In this document: piece after piece, positions 25,800 to 34,083 of the stretch
How positions within the stretch are numbered: position 1 is the first letter of the stretch
How the letters are laid out: every line of letters begins with the position of its first letter
Assembly (NCBI RefSeq): GCF_039414295.1
Contig: NZ_JBCITM010000007.1
Location: 127,757-191,756, forward strand
DNA: 64,000 nt
Direction of reading: 5' to 3'
Source: Anoxynatronum sibiricum
GTDB taxonomy: Bacteria > Bacillota > Clostridia > Peptostreptococcales > Tindalliaceae
Notes under the pieces: model-generated
Database searches by the model: none
What the model was told of the DNA's origin: nothing
Seen by the model: only the letters and a program-made list of their open reading frames with translations
Made by a program: the position numbers and the translations under genes

Positions 25800-26642
25800 T
25801 TATTTCTCAAGCTTTTGCCAGCGAAACCATCGATCTTCAATTTTGCAAAACAGGTAATCCATCAACCCACCCACAAGGCCAATGCAAATCATGCCGGCAA
25901 TGACAATATCTGTACGGGCAAGGGTATAGGCGTGTGTAATCAGATATCCGATCCCCGCCAGACTTCCCGGCAGCATTTCCGCAGATACCAGACACATCCA
26001 GGCAACGCCAAGGCCCACGCGTAGTCCTGTCACCATTGAAGGAAGGGCTCCAGGCAGCAACACTTTTATCATCATTTCACGTCTGGTTGCCCCCAGGGTT
26101 TTGGCTGAATCCACAAGGGTTTGCTTCACATTTTTGACACCATAGATGCTATTGGTCAAAATCGGAAAAAAAGCTCCGATAAAAATGATAAAGATCATCG
26201 ACAGTTTAATGTTGTGCAATAGCGAATAGTACTGACCGCCTCTGATTCCCATCATGGTGGCCAGGCTGCTGACACCAAACCAGGCCAGTACCAGGGGAAC
26301 CCAGGCCAGGGGAGCTATTGGGCGAAAAAGACTCAGGAACGGCATCACCAGTCGGTCAAGTCTTTTGGAGTAGCCGATGAAAACTCCCAGCGGAATGGCA
26401 ATCATGGTCGCCGCCAGGTATCCCAGCGCAACCCGGAGCAGGCTGATCCAGGTGTTGCGAATCAGCGAACCGATGCTAACCAGTTCAGCTGTCGGTTCTG
26501 CTAATATGGACAAGACCGCATTGACTGTGGGCAGTACCATCCGGTTATCCATTTTCACAGCAGCCACCTGCCATATGATTAAAAAGAAAACCGGCAGTAT
26601 CACCGGCATGATCCATTTGATCCAGTTAAGTTGTTTGTTCAT
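25800..26642 (-). CDS. ABC importer permease, SsuC/TauC type
   Basis: This permease (280 aa, about six helices) has the coupling loop DSAKTLGATRREMMIKVLLPGALP typical of the SsuC/TauC/NrtB family. The ATG at 26642 follows AGGGAGATACCC. The frame remains open into the end of the upstream gene, but that part is not family-like. Confidence 0.92.
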   Translation of the reverse strand: MNKQLNWIKWIMPVILPVFFLIIWQVAAVKMDNRMVLPTVNAVLSILAEPTAELVSIGSLIRNTWISLLRVALGYLAATMIAIPLGVFIGYSKRLDRLVMPFLSLFRPIAPLAWVPLVLAWFGVSSLATMMGIRGGQYYSLLHNIKLSMIFIIFIGAFFPILTNSIYGVKNVKQTLVDSAKTLGATRREMMIKVLLPGALPSMVTGLRVGLGVAWMCLVSAEMLPGSLAGIGYLITHAYTLARTDIVIAGMICIGLVGGLMDYLFCKIEDRWFRWQKLEK

Positions 26643-26718
26643 GGGTATCTCCCTGTGTGTTTTCTGTCTGACGCCACAGTCACTGCATTCCAGCTCATCA
26701 TTAGCCGTTAATGCTTGC

Positions 26719-27852
26719 CTACTGTCCCAGAATTGAGCGGATAAAGCTGAAATTAAAAATGTCGTCATGAGTTTCTTCATAAGTTTTGTCTGCAAACTGT
26801 TCGTTCAGGCTGTCACTTTCATGCAGTACATCATACACCAGTCCCAGGTTTGTCACCCATGTTTCGCTGGGGTTGGTAGTGTATTTAATCGCAGACATTC
26901 TGGCTGCTTCCAGTGACACCCCTGTAAAATCTGAGGTGATTTGCGCGGCCTCCTCTGGATGATTGGCTGCATAGTCTGCCGCAACTGTCAGCAGTCTGGT
27001 AAATGCTTCCACCGCCTCGCCGTGATTGTCAATGGTTTCTTGTGTGGCACCGGCCACGCAGCAGGGAAAATCATGCCATTTTCCTGCAGGGGGCATTTCC
27101 CGAAGATCCAGCACCATTTTTCCAACACCCTCAGTGACTGCCAATTCGGGGTATGGTGATGGCCCTACCCAGGCTTCCACTTGCTTGCTGGTCAGTGCCG
27201 GCAACAAATTATTGGTGCCTTTGAGATCCACCAGCAAAATATCCGCTGTCACATCATCGGGATTTTTGGTGTAGCTGAGTCCAGCATCATCAAGTGCCGC
27301 AGCAAAGAGAATCACTGGTGCACTGGTGGGTGAATGGTATCCCACCATAACAGGTGCATCAGCTTCACGGGTCATGGCAGCAAAGGCTTCCCAGTTGTCG
27401 ACGTCAGCATCCTGGGCCATCACAAGACCAATCCCCTCCGTGTGCACGGGACACAACATTTTCAGTTCTGCGCCCTTATCCACAGCCGAAATGAATGCGG
27501 CACTGGAAGCCAGCGCCAGATCCACATGGCCCTGGGTCATCATGGTCATGGTTTCTGAGCCATTTTTATTGACAATCAAATCAATATTGGCAATGGGTGC
27601 ATCGCCTTCCATCAGCACGTATTGTTCCCGTTCAATCACTGTTTTCAGCCAGGTTCCGTCTGCTTCAAAGGCTTCTGCCCTGCTGGCCGCCACCATCAGT
27701 GGTGTTTGGTGATTGGTGAACACATATGCCACTTTCAGATCCGGAATTTCGGCATTATCTGCTTCAGTACTTCCTGAACAGCCCACCATCAGCGTCAGTA
27801 CCAGTAGCAGCAGTACCAGCCTGATGTTTTTTTCTTTTAATTTGAATAACAT
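26719..27852 (-). CDS. ABC importer substrate-binding lipoprotein, SsuA/NrtA type
   Basis: This receptor (377 aa) has a lipoprotein signal peptide (LTLMVGCSGS, Cys25) and a periplasmic-binding body starting LKVAYVFTNHQTPLMVAAS. A conserved ligand-region stretch VGYHSPTSAP and a Cys pair (DFPCCVAGA) are visible. The start follows AGAGGAGGAACACC. It is the first gene of the ten-gene operon. The ligand cannot be assigned; the family covers sulfonates, nitrate, bicarbonate, riboflavin precursors and others. Confidence 0.88.
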   Translation of the reverse strand: MLFKLKEKNIRLVLLLLVLTLMVGCSGSTEADNAEIPDLKVAYVFTNHQTPLMVAASRAEAFEADGTWLKTVIEREQYVLMEGDAPIANIDLIVNKNGSETMTMMTQGHVDLALASSAAFISAVDKGAELKMLCPVHTEGIGLVMAQDADVDNWEAFAAMTREADAPVMVGYHSPTSAPVILFAAALDDAGLSYTKNPDDVTADILLVDLKGTNNLLPALTSKQVEAWVGPSPYPELAVTEGVGKMVLDLREMPPAGKWHDFPCCVAGATQETIDNHGEAVEAFTRLLTVAADYAANHPEEAAQITSDFTGVSLEAARMSAIKYTTNPSETWVTNLGLVYDVLHESDSLNEQFADKTYEETHDDIFNFSFIRSILGQ

Positions 27853-27900
27853 GGTGTTCCTCCTCTGGATGTTGGTTATTTATTTAACGTGCCACCAGCT

Positions 27901-27931
27901 ATTATACTGTCACTTTAAACGCTGCGTCCAA
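27901..27931 (-). promoter_or_regulatory. Candidate promoter of the double-cubane/ABC operon
   Basis: On the minus strand a perfect TATAAT (27901-27906) has TTGGAC 19 bases upstream (27926-27931). The spacing is long and the -35 partial, so an activator may be needed. It lies about 50 bases before the first gene. Confidence 0.4.
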
Positions 27932-28035
27932 TCAATAAGCTCAATGCTTTTTTCATTTTTCATAGGCATTTTCTATCTTTAAGATATTTTGAGCGATTTC
28001 CATCCTGACAGCCATCCATGCGCCATTTAAGCATC

Positions 28036-28064
28036 AAAAAAAGAGCGGACTTATCATCCGCTCT
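28036..28064 (-). terminator. Intrinsic terminator of folD
   Basis: On the minus strand AGAGCGGA pairs with TCCGCTCT around a 7-base loop and a run of T residues follows. It sits about 50 bases after the folD stop. Confidence 0.88.
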
Positions 28065-28110
28065 TCAGCCTGTCTGATTGATCATTCACTTCTGATCTGT
28101 TACCGACTTC

Positions 28111-28962
28111 TCACTTTAGCTGCAACTTGCAGGCTTTAATCACCTGTTTTGCCAGCACCGCAGTGGTCACCGAACCCACGCCGCCAGGTACGGGTGTATA
28201 GGCGTCAGCCATTTCTTCTGCAGCAGCAGCGGCCACATCACCAGTCAAATTGCCGGCATCATCCACGTTGATGCCCACGTCTGCCACCACGGCACCTTTC
28301 TTGATGTGAGACGCTGTCACAAATTCTGAACGCCCAATGGCGGCCACCAGTAGATCTGCTTCTGATGTCACTGTTTCCAGATCTTGGGTGCGGGAATGAG
28401 CAATGGTCACTGTGGCATTTTCTGCCAACAGCAGCAGGGCCACAGGTTTGCCCACCACCATGGAACGCCCCAGTACCACCGCCCGTTTGCCGGACAGTGC
28501 CACTTCATAGTGCTTCAGAATTTCCATCACTGCCATGGGGGTGCAGGGGGCAAAAGCCGCGGGGTCTCCCGTCAGCAACTTGCCGGCATTCACCGGGTGA
28601 AAACCGTCCACGTCTTTTTCCGGCGCGATACGGTACTGGACTTCCCCCTCTTTCAGATGTTTGGGCAGGGGGCGAAAAATCAGGATGCCATGCACCGCCG
28701 GGTCTTGGTTATGCTGATCCAGCAGTCTGAAAAAATCTGCCTGGCTGATGTTTTCCGGTACCACTTCGCTGTTAACCTTGACACCTACTGATTCGCAACG
28801 TTTGATAATGGCCCGTTCATATGCCTTGTCATCCGGCTTTTCACCTGCCCGAATGAGTGTCAGGGCCGGTTGGATGCCTTTGGGTTTCAGATAATCCACC
28901 TCTTCGCGAATAGCGGCGGACAGGGCGTCTGCCACCGGTTTTCCTTTTAACAGTGTCGCCAT
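28111..28962 (-). CDS. folD: Bifunctional methylene-THF dehydrogenase / methenyl-THF cyclohydrolase
   Basis: This enzyme interconverts methylene-, methenyl- and 10-formyl-THF. Its 283 residues contain the catalytic Tyr and Lys region (KAYERAIIKRCESVG), the folate-site Asp in PEKDVDGFHPVN, and the dinucleotide fold VVLGRSMVVGKPVA. The start follows AGAGGAGGATGACCC. Together with fhs upstream and the gcv operon it makes a full C1 path from glycine or formate. It may be co-transcribed with fhs, from which it is separated by a hairpin. Confidence 0.95.
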   Translation of the reverse strand: MATLLKGKPVADALSAAIREEVDYLKPKGIQPALTLIRAGEKPDDKAYERAIIKRCESVGVKVNSEVVPENISQADFFRLLDQHNQDPAVHGILIFRPLPKHLKEGEVQYRIAPEKDVDGFHPVNAGKLLTGDPAAFAPCTPMAVMEILKHYEVALSGKRAVVLGRSMVVGKPVALLLLAENATVTIAHSRTQDLETVTSEADLLVAAIGRSEFVTASHIKKGAVVADVGINVDDAGNLTGDVAAAAAEEMADAYTPVPGGVGSVTTAVLAKQVIKACKLQLK

Positions 28963-29015
28963 GGGTCATCCTCCTCTTTCATCCTCCGATTCATGTCCAT
29001 GTTCACGTTCATGAT

Positions 29016-29043
29016 TAAAAAGCGGAGACACAGGTCTCCGCTT
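29016..29043 (-). terminator. Intrinsic terminator of fhs
   Basis: A 10-bp stem (AAGCGGAGAC/GTCTCCGCTT) with a 4-base loop is followed on the minus strand by TTTTTAATC (the T run overlaps the stem end). It separates fhs from folD and may be leaky. Confidence 0.8.
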
Positions 29044-29063
29044 CACTTTTTTATTTCCGATGC

Positions 29064-30743
29064 TTAGAACAACCCTGAGATTTTGCCGGTTTCATCCACA
29101 TCGATATGCTCTGCAGAAGGTACCTTTGGCAGTCCGGGCATGGTCATGATGTCGCCTGTCAGGGCTACCAGGAATCCGGCACCGGCAGATACTTTAATGG
29201 AGCGCACGGTGACGGTGAAGCCTTCTGGCCGGCCGATGAGGGTGGGTTCATCTGACAGAGAGTACTGGGTTTTGGCCATGCAGATGGGCAGGTTTCCAAA
29301 GCCCAGTTTCTCCAGTTTTTTAATTTCTTTTTCAGCAGCACCTGAGAAAGCAACGTCTTTAGCACCATAAACGCGGGTGGCAATGGCTTCGATTTTTTTC
29401 ATGATGGGCTGATCCACTTCGTAGGCATAACTGAACTTGCTGCCATCATTTTCTTCCATGAGACGCATCAGTTCACGGGCCACTTCTTCCCCGCCTTCGC
29501 CGCCTTTTGCCCACACTTCAGAAAGGGCCACGTTGACGCCGGCAGCATTGCAGGCTTCGCGCACCATGGCCAGCTCAGCTTCTGTATCCAGAGGGAACCG
29601 GTTGATGGCTACCACAGCAGGCAGACCAAAGACCTGGGTGATGTTTTCCACGTGCTTCATCAGGTTTGGCAAGCCATTTTTAAGTGCTGCAAGGTTTTCT
29701 TCGTTCAGGTCGGCCTTGGCTACGCCGCCGTGGGATTTCAGGGCGCGAACGGTGGCCACGATGATGACAGCGTCTGGCTTGATATTGGCCATACGGCACT
29801 TGATGTCAATGAATTTTTCAGCTCCCAGGTCAGCTCCGAAGCCGGCTTCCGTCACCACGTAGTCAGCAAAGTGCATGGCGGTACGGGTGGCCATCAGAGA
29901 GTTACAGCCGTGGGCGATGTTGGCGAAGGGACCGCCATGAATGAAGGCGGGAGTGCCTTCCAGGGTTTGTACCAGGTTGGGTTTAATGGCATCTTTCAGC
30001 AGGGCTGTCAGGGCTCCGGCAGCTTTCAGATCGCCGGCAGTGATGGGTTTATCATCGCGAGTGTAGCCAATGACCATGCGGCTGATGCGCTCTTTCAGGT
30101 CTGTGAGGGTGGAGGCCAGGCAGAAGGCCGCCATGACTTCCGAGGCAACGGTGATGTCAAAGCCGTCTTCCCGGGGCACGCCGTTTCCTTTGCCGCCCAT
30201 GCCGTTGACCATGCTGCGAAGCTGCCGGTCGTTCATGTCCATGGCCCGTTTCCAGGTGATTTTACGGTTGTCAATGCCCAGGGCATTGCCTTGCTGGATG
30301 TGGTTGTCAATCATGGCAGCCAGCAGGTTATTGGCTGTTCCAATGGCATGAAGATCGCCGGTGAAATGAAGGTTGATGTCTTCCATGGGAATCACCTGAG
30401 CGTATCCGCCGCCGGCAGCACCGCCTTTAACACCGAACACAGGGCCCAGTGAGGGTTCCCGCAGGGCGACGATGGTATTTTTACCCAGTCGTGCCAGGGC
30501 ATCGGCCACCCCAATGGTGGTGGTGGTTTTGCCTTCACCCGCCGGTGTGGGGTTGATGGCAGTGGTTAAAATCAGCTTGGCACTTTTTTCGTTGGTTTCA
30601 CCCTGTAGAAAATCAGTGTGCACCTTGGCTTTGTACTTTCCGTATAAATCAATCTGGTCTTCCGTCAACCCCAGTTTACCCGCTATTTCACGGATATCCT
30701 TTGGCACTGCTTCCTGGGCAATCTGAATGTCGCTTTTCATCAT
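29064..30743 (-). CDS. fhs: Formate-tetrahydrofolate ligase
   Basis: This enzyme forms 10-formyl-THF from formate, THF and ATP. It has 559 residues, full length, with the P-loop TPAGEGKTTTTIG (66-78) and the family stretches EPSLGPVFGVKGGAAGGG and NIAHGCNS. Two ATG codons in tandem follow AGGAGG; the second has the better spacing, so the protein may begin one residue later. In acetogens and amino-acid fermenters it works with FolD in either direction. Confidence 0.97.
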   Translation of the reverse strand: MMKSDIQIAQEAVPKDIREIAGKLGLTEDQIDLYGKYKAKVHTDFLQGETNEKSAKLILTTAINPTPAGEGKTTTTIGVADALARLGKNTIVALREPSLGPVFGVKGGAAGGGYAQVIPMEDINLHFTGDLHAIGTANNLLAAMIDNHIQQGNALGIDNRKITWKRAMDMNDRQLRSMVNGMGGKGNGVPREDGFDITVASEVMAAFCLASTLTDLKERISRMVIGYTRDDKPITAGDLKAAGALTALLKDAIKPNLVQTLEGTPAFIHGGPFANIAHGCNSLMATRTAMHFADYVVTEAGFGADLGAEKFIDIKCRMANIKPDAVIIVATVRALKSHGGVAKADLNEENLAALKNGLPNLMKHVENITQVFGLPAVVAINRFPLDTEAELAMVREACNAAGVNVALSEVWAKGGEGGEEVARELMRLMEENDGSKFSYAYEVDQPIMKKIEAIATRVYGAKDVAFSGAAEKEIKKLEKLGFGNLPICMAKTQYSLSDEPTLIGRPEGFTVTVRSIKVSAGAGFLVALTGDIMTMPGLPKVPSAEHIDVDETGKISGLF

Positions 30744-30852
30744 ACATCCTCCTTTTTTGTAAACGTTTTACAATGATCCGCATGCCTGCGGTTATTGGTG
30801 AAAATGGCTGAAGGAGCTTTTTTATAATATTCAGAACACCAATTCAATCATT

Positions 30853-30881
30853 AGCATAGTATACCCGTTGTCCCTTGTCAA
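30853..30881 (-). promoter_or_regulatory. Promoter of fhs
   Basis: A consensus -35 TTGACA (30876-30881) is followed 17 bases later by TATGCT (30853-30858) on the minus strand, predicting a start near 30846 and a leader of about 100 bases. The rest of the 30744-31071 gap shows no convincing structure or gene. Confidence 0.75.
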
Positions 30882-31071
30882 TTGTCAAAATGCCACAAGG
30901 TGAATTTATATAATTCGACGCTTTTGTTGAAGAAAAATGCAGTTCCCACCATCTATCAGGCGGGAACAGGAATGTCCCGATTTATTTCTTGATCCAACAA
31001 CATGTGATTTTCATCCTTATTCGTTGTACATTTTTGACAGAAGGATGCTTTGGTCAGCCAAAGTGATCCTA

Positions 31072-31614
31072 TCACCTTTCCGTCGCAAAATCGTCGACAG
31101 GGGTCCATTCCCTGTACTCCCTGTCCAGCATGGACAATACGTGCATGGAGAGAAAATCATCGCCTTTTTTCTTGCATTCCCGCAGGGTTCCCTCAAAAAC
31201 AAACCCCTCCGATTCGTAGAGCCGTCGGGCCTGAGGGTTGAAATCAAACACATCCAGCCACAACCGATGACACTTGTAGGATTCAAAGCAAAGCTGCTTA
31301 ATCAGCCGAACAGTTTGACGCCCATAACCCCTGCCTTTTTCTGCGACAGTGATTCGATCGAAGGAAATCACCTGATGCTCACTGGTCAGACCCGAGAGAA
31401 TGACGTAACCAACGGGACGGTCATCTTCCACCAGCGTGACCATGAAATGCTTTTCATCCTCTGAAGCAATGCAGGCCAGGTGCCGTTCCTGCGACCAGTT
31501 GTACACATAGTCCCGGTTATCAGGATGTCCCTCCGTTGCCATGACCCAGTCAAGGTCTTCAGGCACTGTTTCTCTGAGGCGGATATGTTGATTTTCCACC
31601 ACTGCTTGCGTCAT
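31072..31614 (-). CDS. GNAT-family N-acetyltransferase (RimJ/SpeG-like)
   Basis: This 180-residue acetyltransferase has the acetyl-CoA pyrophosphate loop VAEKGRGYGRQTV and a typical C-terminal strand with LYESEGFVFEGTLRE. The layout resembles spermidine or ribosomal-protein acetyltransferases, but no acceptor can be named. The start follows AAGGAGCGGAAAAATTC. It is the last gene of the IclR-headed cluster, 59 bases after the EamA permease, so acetylation of a diamine-like intermediate is conceivable. Confidence 0.82.
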   Translation of the reverse strand: MTQAVVENQHIRLRETVPEDLDWVMATEGHPDNRDYVYNWSQERHLACIASEDEKHFMVTLVEDDRPVGYVILSGLTSEHQVISFDRITVAEKGRGYGRQTVRLIKQLCFESYKCHRLWLDVFDFNPQARRLYESEGFVFEGTLRECKKKGDDFLSMHVLSMLDREYREWTPVDDFATER

Positions 31615-31673
31615 GAATTTTTCCGCTCCTTCCCTTCCTGTTGATCACATCTCAACAGTCCATCATCCATACC

Positions 31674-32591
31674 TCAGGCAGTCGGTCGTTTCCACCGACT
31701 CCAAAGTGCCTGGTTGTGCTGCACCATCACCACTGACAAAAACACCATTAAAATCCCCAGGATCTTCATACCCCCCAGGCGGTCACCCAGCAGCAGCGCT
31801 GCCGCACCTACGGCCACAATGATTTCAAGGGTGGTGAGGATCCCTGCCCTGGAGGCCTCAATACCGTGGGAAAAGGCGCGGATATAGAGCCCATACCCCA
31901 TGGCAGTGGGAAGCAAACCCTGAAGAAACAATCCCAGCCAGACCACCGGTTCCGGATTCACGGCAAACACCCCCAGGGGATCAGTCAAAGGAATGGCAAA
32001 AAGCGCCCCAAATCCAAAAAAGTAAAGTCCCAGAGTCCAGCGGTTGTAATGGCGGGTGAGGTGCTTCACTGCCACTGTGTTAACGGCAAAAGTGAAGCCT
32101 GCCAGTAATCCCATCACGACACCGTATCTGTTGATTTCCAGAAGATCCAGCCGCCCCTCTGTCACGGTGACAACTGTGCCGACAGTGCAGAGAACCAGGG
32201 CCGTCAGCTTCAGGGGGGTCAGCAATTCTTTGAACAGCAGCCGGGACATGAGAATAACAAATGCGGGGGAGGTATACAGCAGAATGGTGGCCGTGGCCAC
32301 GCCGGTGTATTCAATGGCGTTGAAAATAAAGACATTATAACATGCCTGACCGTAAAATCCCATAAACATGGTGATGAGCAGTCCCCGGCGGCTGATGACC
32401 ATGTGGCCCGGCTGCCGGAAGATCATCCAGACGGCTGTGATGAGAAAGGCGAAGGCCAGCTTCCAAAAGACAATATGGCTGGCTTCCAGTCCTCTGTCAT
32501 ACAACAACTGGGCATTGACGCCCATGGTGCCCCACAACACACTGGCCGCCGCCACCATCAGGTACCCTTTGTTTTCTTCAGACAGCATCAT
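31674..32591 (-). CDS. EamA/DMT-family permease
   Basis: This membrane protein (305 aa) has ten hydrophobic helices arranged as two EamA repeats, as in the drug/metabolite transporter superfamily. Members often export amino acids or related metabolites. The start follows GGGGATGAACA. It is encoded after ridA in the presumed ectoine cluster and could export an end product. Confidence 0.87.
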   Translation of the reverse strand: MMLSEENKGYLMVAAASVLWGTMGVNAQLLYDRGLEASHIVFWKLAFAFLITAVWMIFRQPGHMVISRRGLLITMFMGFYGQACYNVFIFNAIEYTGVATATILLYTSPAFVILMSRLLFKELLTPLKLTALVLCTVGTVVTVTEGRLDLLEINRYGVVMGLLAGFTFAVNTVAVKHLTRHYNRWTLGLYFFGFGALFAIPLTDPLGVFAVNPEPVVWLGLFLQGLLPTAMGYGLYIRAFSHGIEASRAGILTTLEIIVAVGAAALLLGDRLGGMKILGILMVFLSVVMVQHNQALWSRWKRPTA

Positions 32592-32619
32592 TGTTCATCC
32601 CCGTTCCCAGAGAAGGGTA

Positions 32620-32646
32620 CTCCCCGGAAAAAAAACTTCCGGGGAG
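32620..32646 (-). other. Hairpin between ridA and the EamA gene
   Basis: A 10-bp stem (CTCCCCGGAA/TTCCGGGGAG) encloses a short A-rich (plus strand) or T-rich (minus strand) loop. There is no following T tract on the minus strand. It may act in mRNA processing or weak attenuation. Confidence 0.5.
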
Positions 32647-32652
32647 GTGACA

Positions 32653-33036
32653 TCATTCGCCTGCCAGAGCGGTCACGCTGACCTCCAGCAGCACAGCTTC
32701 AAAAAGAACGCTTTGCACGGTAATTCGGGCCGGATAGGGCTCAGAGACGTACTGGCCGTAGACTTGGTTGAATTCCATAAAATCAGCCAGATCTTTCAAA
32801 TGAACATCCACTTTCACGATGTCGGCCATGGTGCTGCCGGCCGCCTCAAGGATCGCCTGAATATTTTTCATCACCTGATGGGTCTGCTCTTTGATGCCAC
32901 CGGGCACCACCTCATCAGTTCCCGGATATTCCGGTGTCTGACCGCTGACAAACACAAATCCGTTGGCAATGATGGCATGGTTGTATGGTCCTGCCGGCAG
33001 GGGTGCCGCTGCTGGATGAATCGCTTTTTTGTTCAT
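32653..33036 (-). CDS. RidA/YjgF/YER057c-family enamine/imine deaminase
   Basis: This 127-residue protein hydrolyses reactive enamines and imines released by PLP dehydratases. It has the family start PAGPYNHAIIANGFVFVSGQ, the catalytic-site Arg in ARITVQSVLF, and the conserved KVDVHLKDL. The ATG at 33036 follows AAAGGGGCTTTTC. It lies 29 bases after the EutB-like dehydratase gene, which fits its chemistry very well. Confidence 0.9.
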   Translation of the reverse strand: MNKKAIHPAAAPLPAGPYNHAIIANGFVFVSGQTPEYPGTDEVVPGGIKEQTHQVMKNIQAILEAAGSTMADIVKVDVHLKDLADFMEFNQVYGQYVSEPYPARITVQSVLFEAVLLEVSVTALAGE

Positions 33037-33065
33037 GAAAAGCCCCTTTCTTACATGAAATGTTT

Positions 33066-34079
33066 TCAAATTGTCCTGAAGGTTTCCTGCATCAGTGCCA
33101 GGTATTGTTCAGGCTCCACACAGCTGCCGCTGAGTATGATGCCAATGCGCCTGCCGGCTGCTGCCACCTGGCCCTGTTGCAGTGCTGCCACTCCCACAGC
33201 CGCCGCCCCTTCAATCACCAGGCTGTGGTGTTCAAGGGCATACCGCATGCCGGCGGCAATGGCTTCTTCCTTCACCACCACATGCTGATCCACCAGCTTG
33301 CGGATCAGCGGCAGGGTGTAGTGATTTTCTCTGCCGATGCCTCCCAACAGTGATCCGGCCAATGTCTCCTGTTCTTCAATGGCCACCGGCTTTTCTGCCT
33401 TCAGACTTTTCAGCATGGCCGGTGACCGGTCAACGGAAACACCGACGATGTGAATCTGGGGGTTAATGGCTTTTGCCGCCAGGGCTGTTCCCGCCAGTAA
33501 ACCGCCGCCGGACAGCGGTACCAGAAGAGTATCCAGCTCCGGTTGCTCTGCCAGCATCTCCAGGGCCACCGTGCCCTGGCCGGCAATGACCGCCGGGTCA
33601 TCAAATGGGGGCACCGCCACATAGCCCTGTTCCCTGATCAGGTGTTCATAATGGGCTTCAGCCTCATCCTGAGATTTTCCCCCCACTTCTGCAACTGCCC
33701 CCAGCTGTTCCACCAGGGCCACCCGGTTTTTCGGCACATGTTCCGAAAGGCATACCACTGCCTTCACCCCGGCTTCCCTAGCCGCATAAGCCACTGCACG
33801 GCCATGGTTTCCCGTGGAGAAGGTAATCACACCCCGCTGTTTTTCAGCCTCAGTGAGTCCCATGATTTTATTGGCAGCGCCCCGCAGCTTGAAGGCCCCG
33901 GTATGTTGCAGGGATTCCAGTTTTAGATAAATGGATGACGCTTCCATAGATTGTGTCAACCGTGGTGCAGGAATCAGGGGTGTCTGCCACACGATTCCCC
34001 TGATGCGCCGCTGTGCCGCCAGTACATGCTGCAGTTCCAATGACTGCCAGCTTAACAGGGTATTTTTAAGTGCTGTCAT
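33066..34079 (-). CDS. eutB: EutB-like PLP dehydratase (threonine/serine dehydratase fold), probable (hydroxy)ectoine utilisation
   Basis: This fold-type II PLP enzyme (337 aa) eliminates water or ammonia from hydroxy amino acids. The Schiff-base Lys64 lies in TGAFKLRGAANK, the phosphate loop in PLSGGGLLAG, and the substrate loop in STGNHGRAVAYAA. Stretches such as PPFDDPAVIAGQGT and VGVSVDRSPAM fit the EutB group of hydroxyectoine catabolism better than biosynthetic IlvA, and there is no C-terminal regulatory domain. It begins four bases after the DoeA-like gene. A plain catabolic threonine/serine dehydratase is the alternative. Confidence 0.75.
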   Translation of the reverse strand: MTALKNTLLSWQSLELQHVLAAQRRIRGIVWQTPLIPAPRLTQSMEASSIYLKLESLQHTGAFKLRGAANKIMGLTEAEKQRGVITFSTGNHGRAVAYAAREAGVKAVVCLSEHVPKNRVALVEQLGAVAEVGGKSQDEAEAHYEHLIREQGYVAVPPFDDPAVIAGQGTVALEMLAEQPELDTLLVPLSGGGLLAGTALAAKAINPQIHIVGVSVDRSPAMLKSLKAEKPVAIEEQETLAGSLLGGIGRENHYTLPLIRKLVDQHVVVKEEAIAAGMRYALEHHSLVIEGAAAVGVAALQQGQVAAAGRRIGIILSGSCVEPEQYLALMQETFRTI

Positions 34080-34083
34080 GGTG

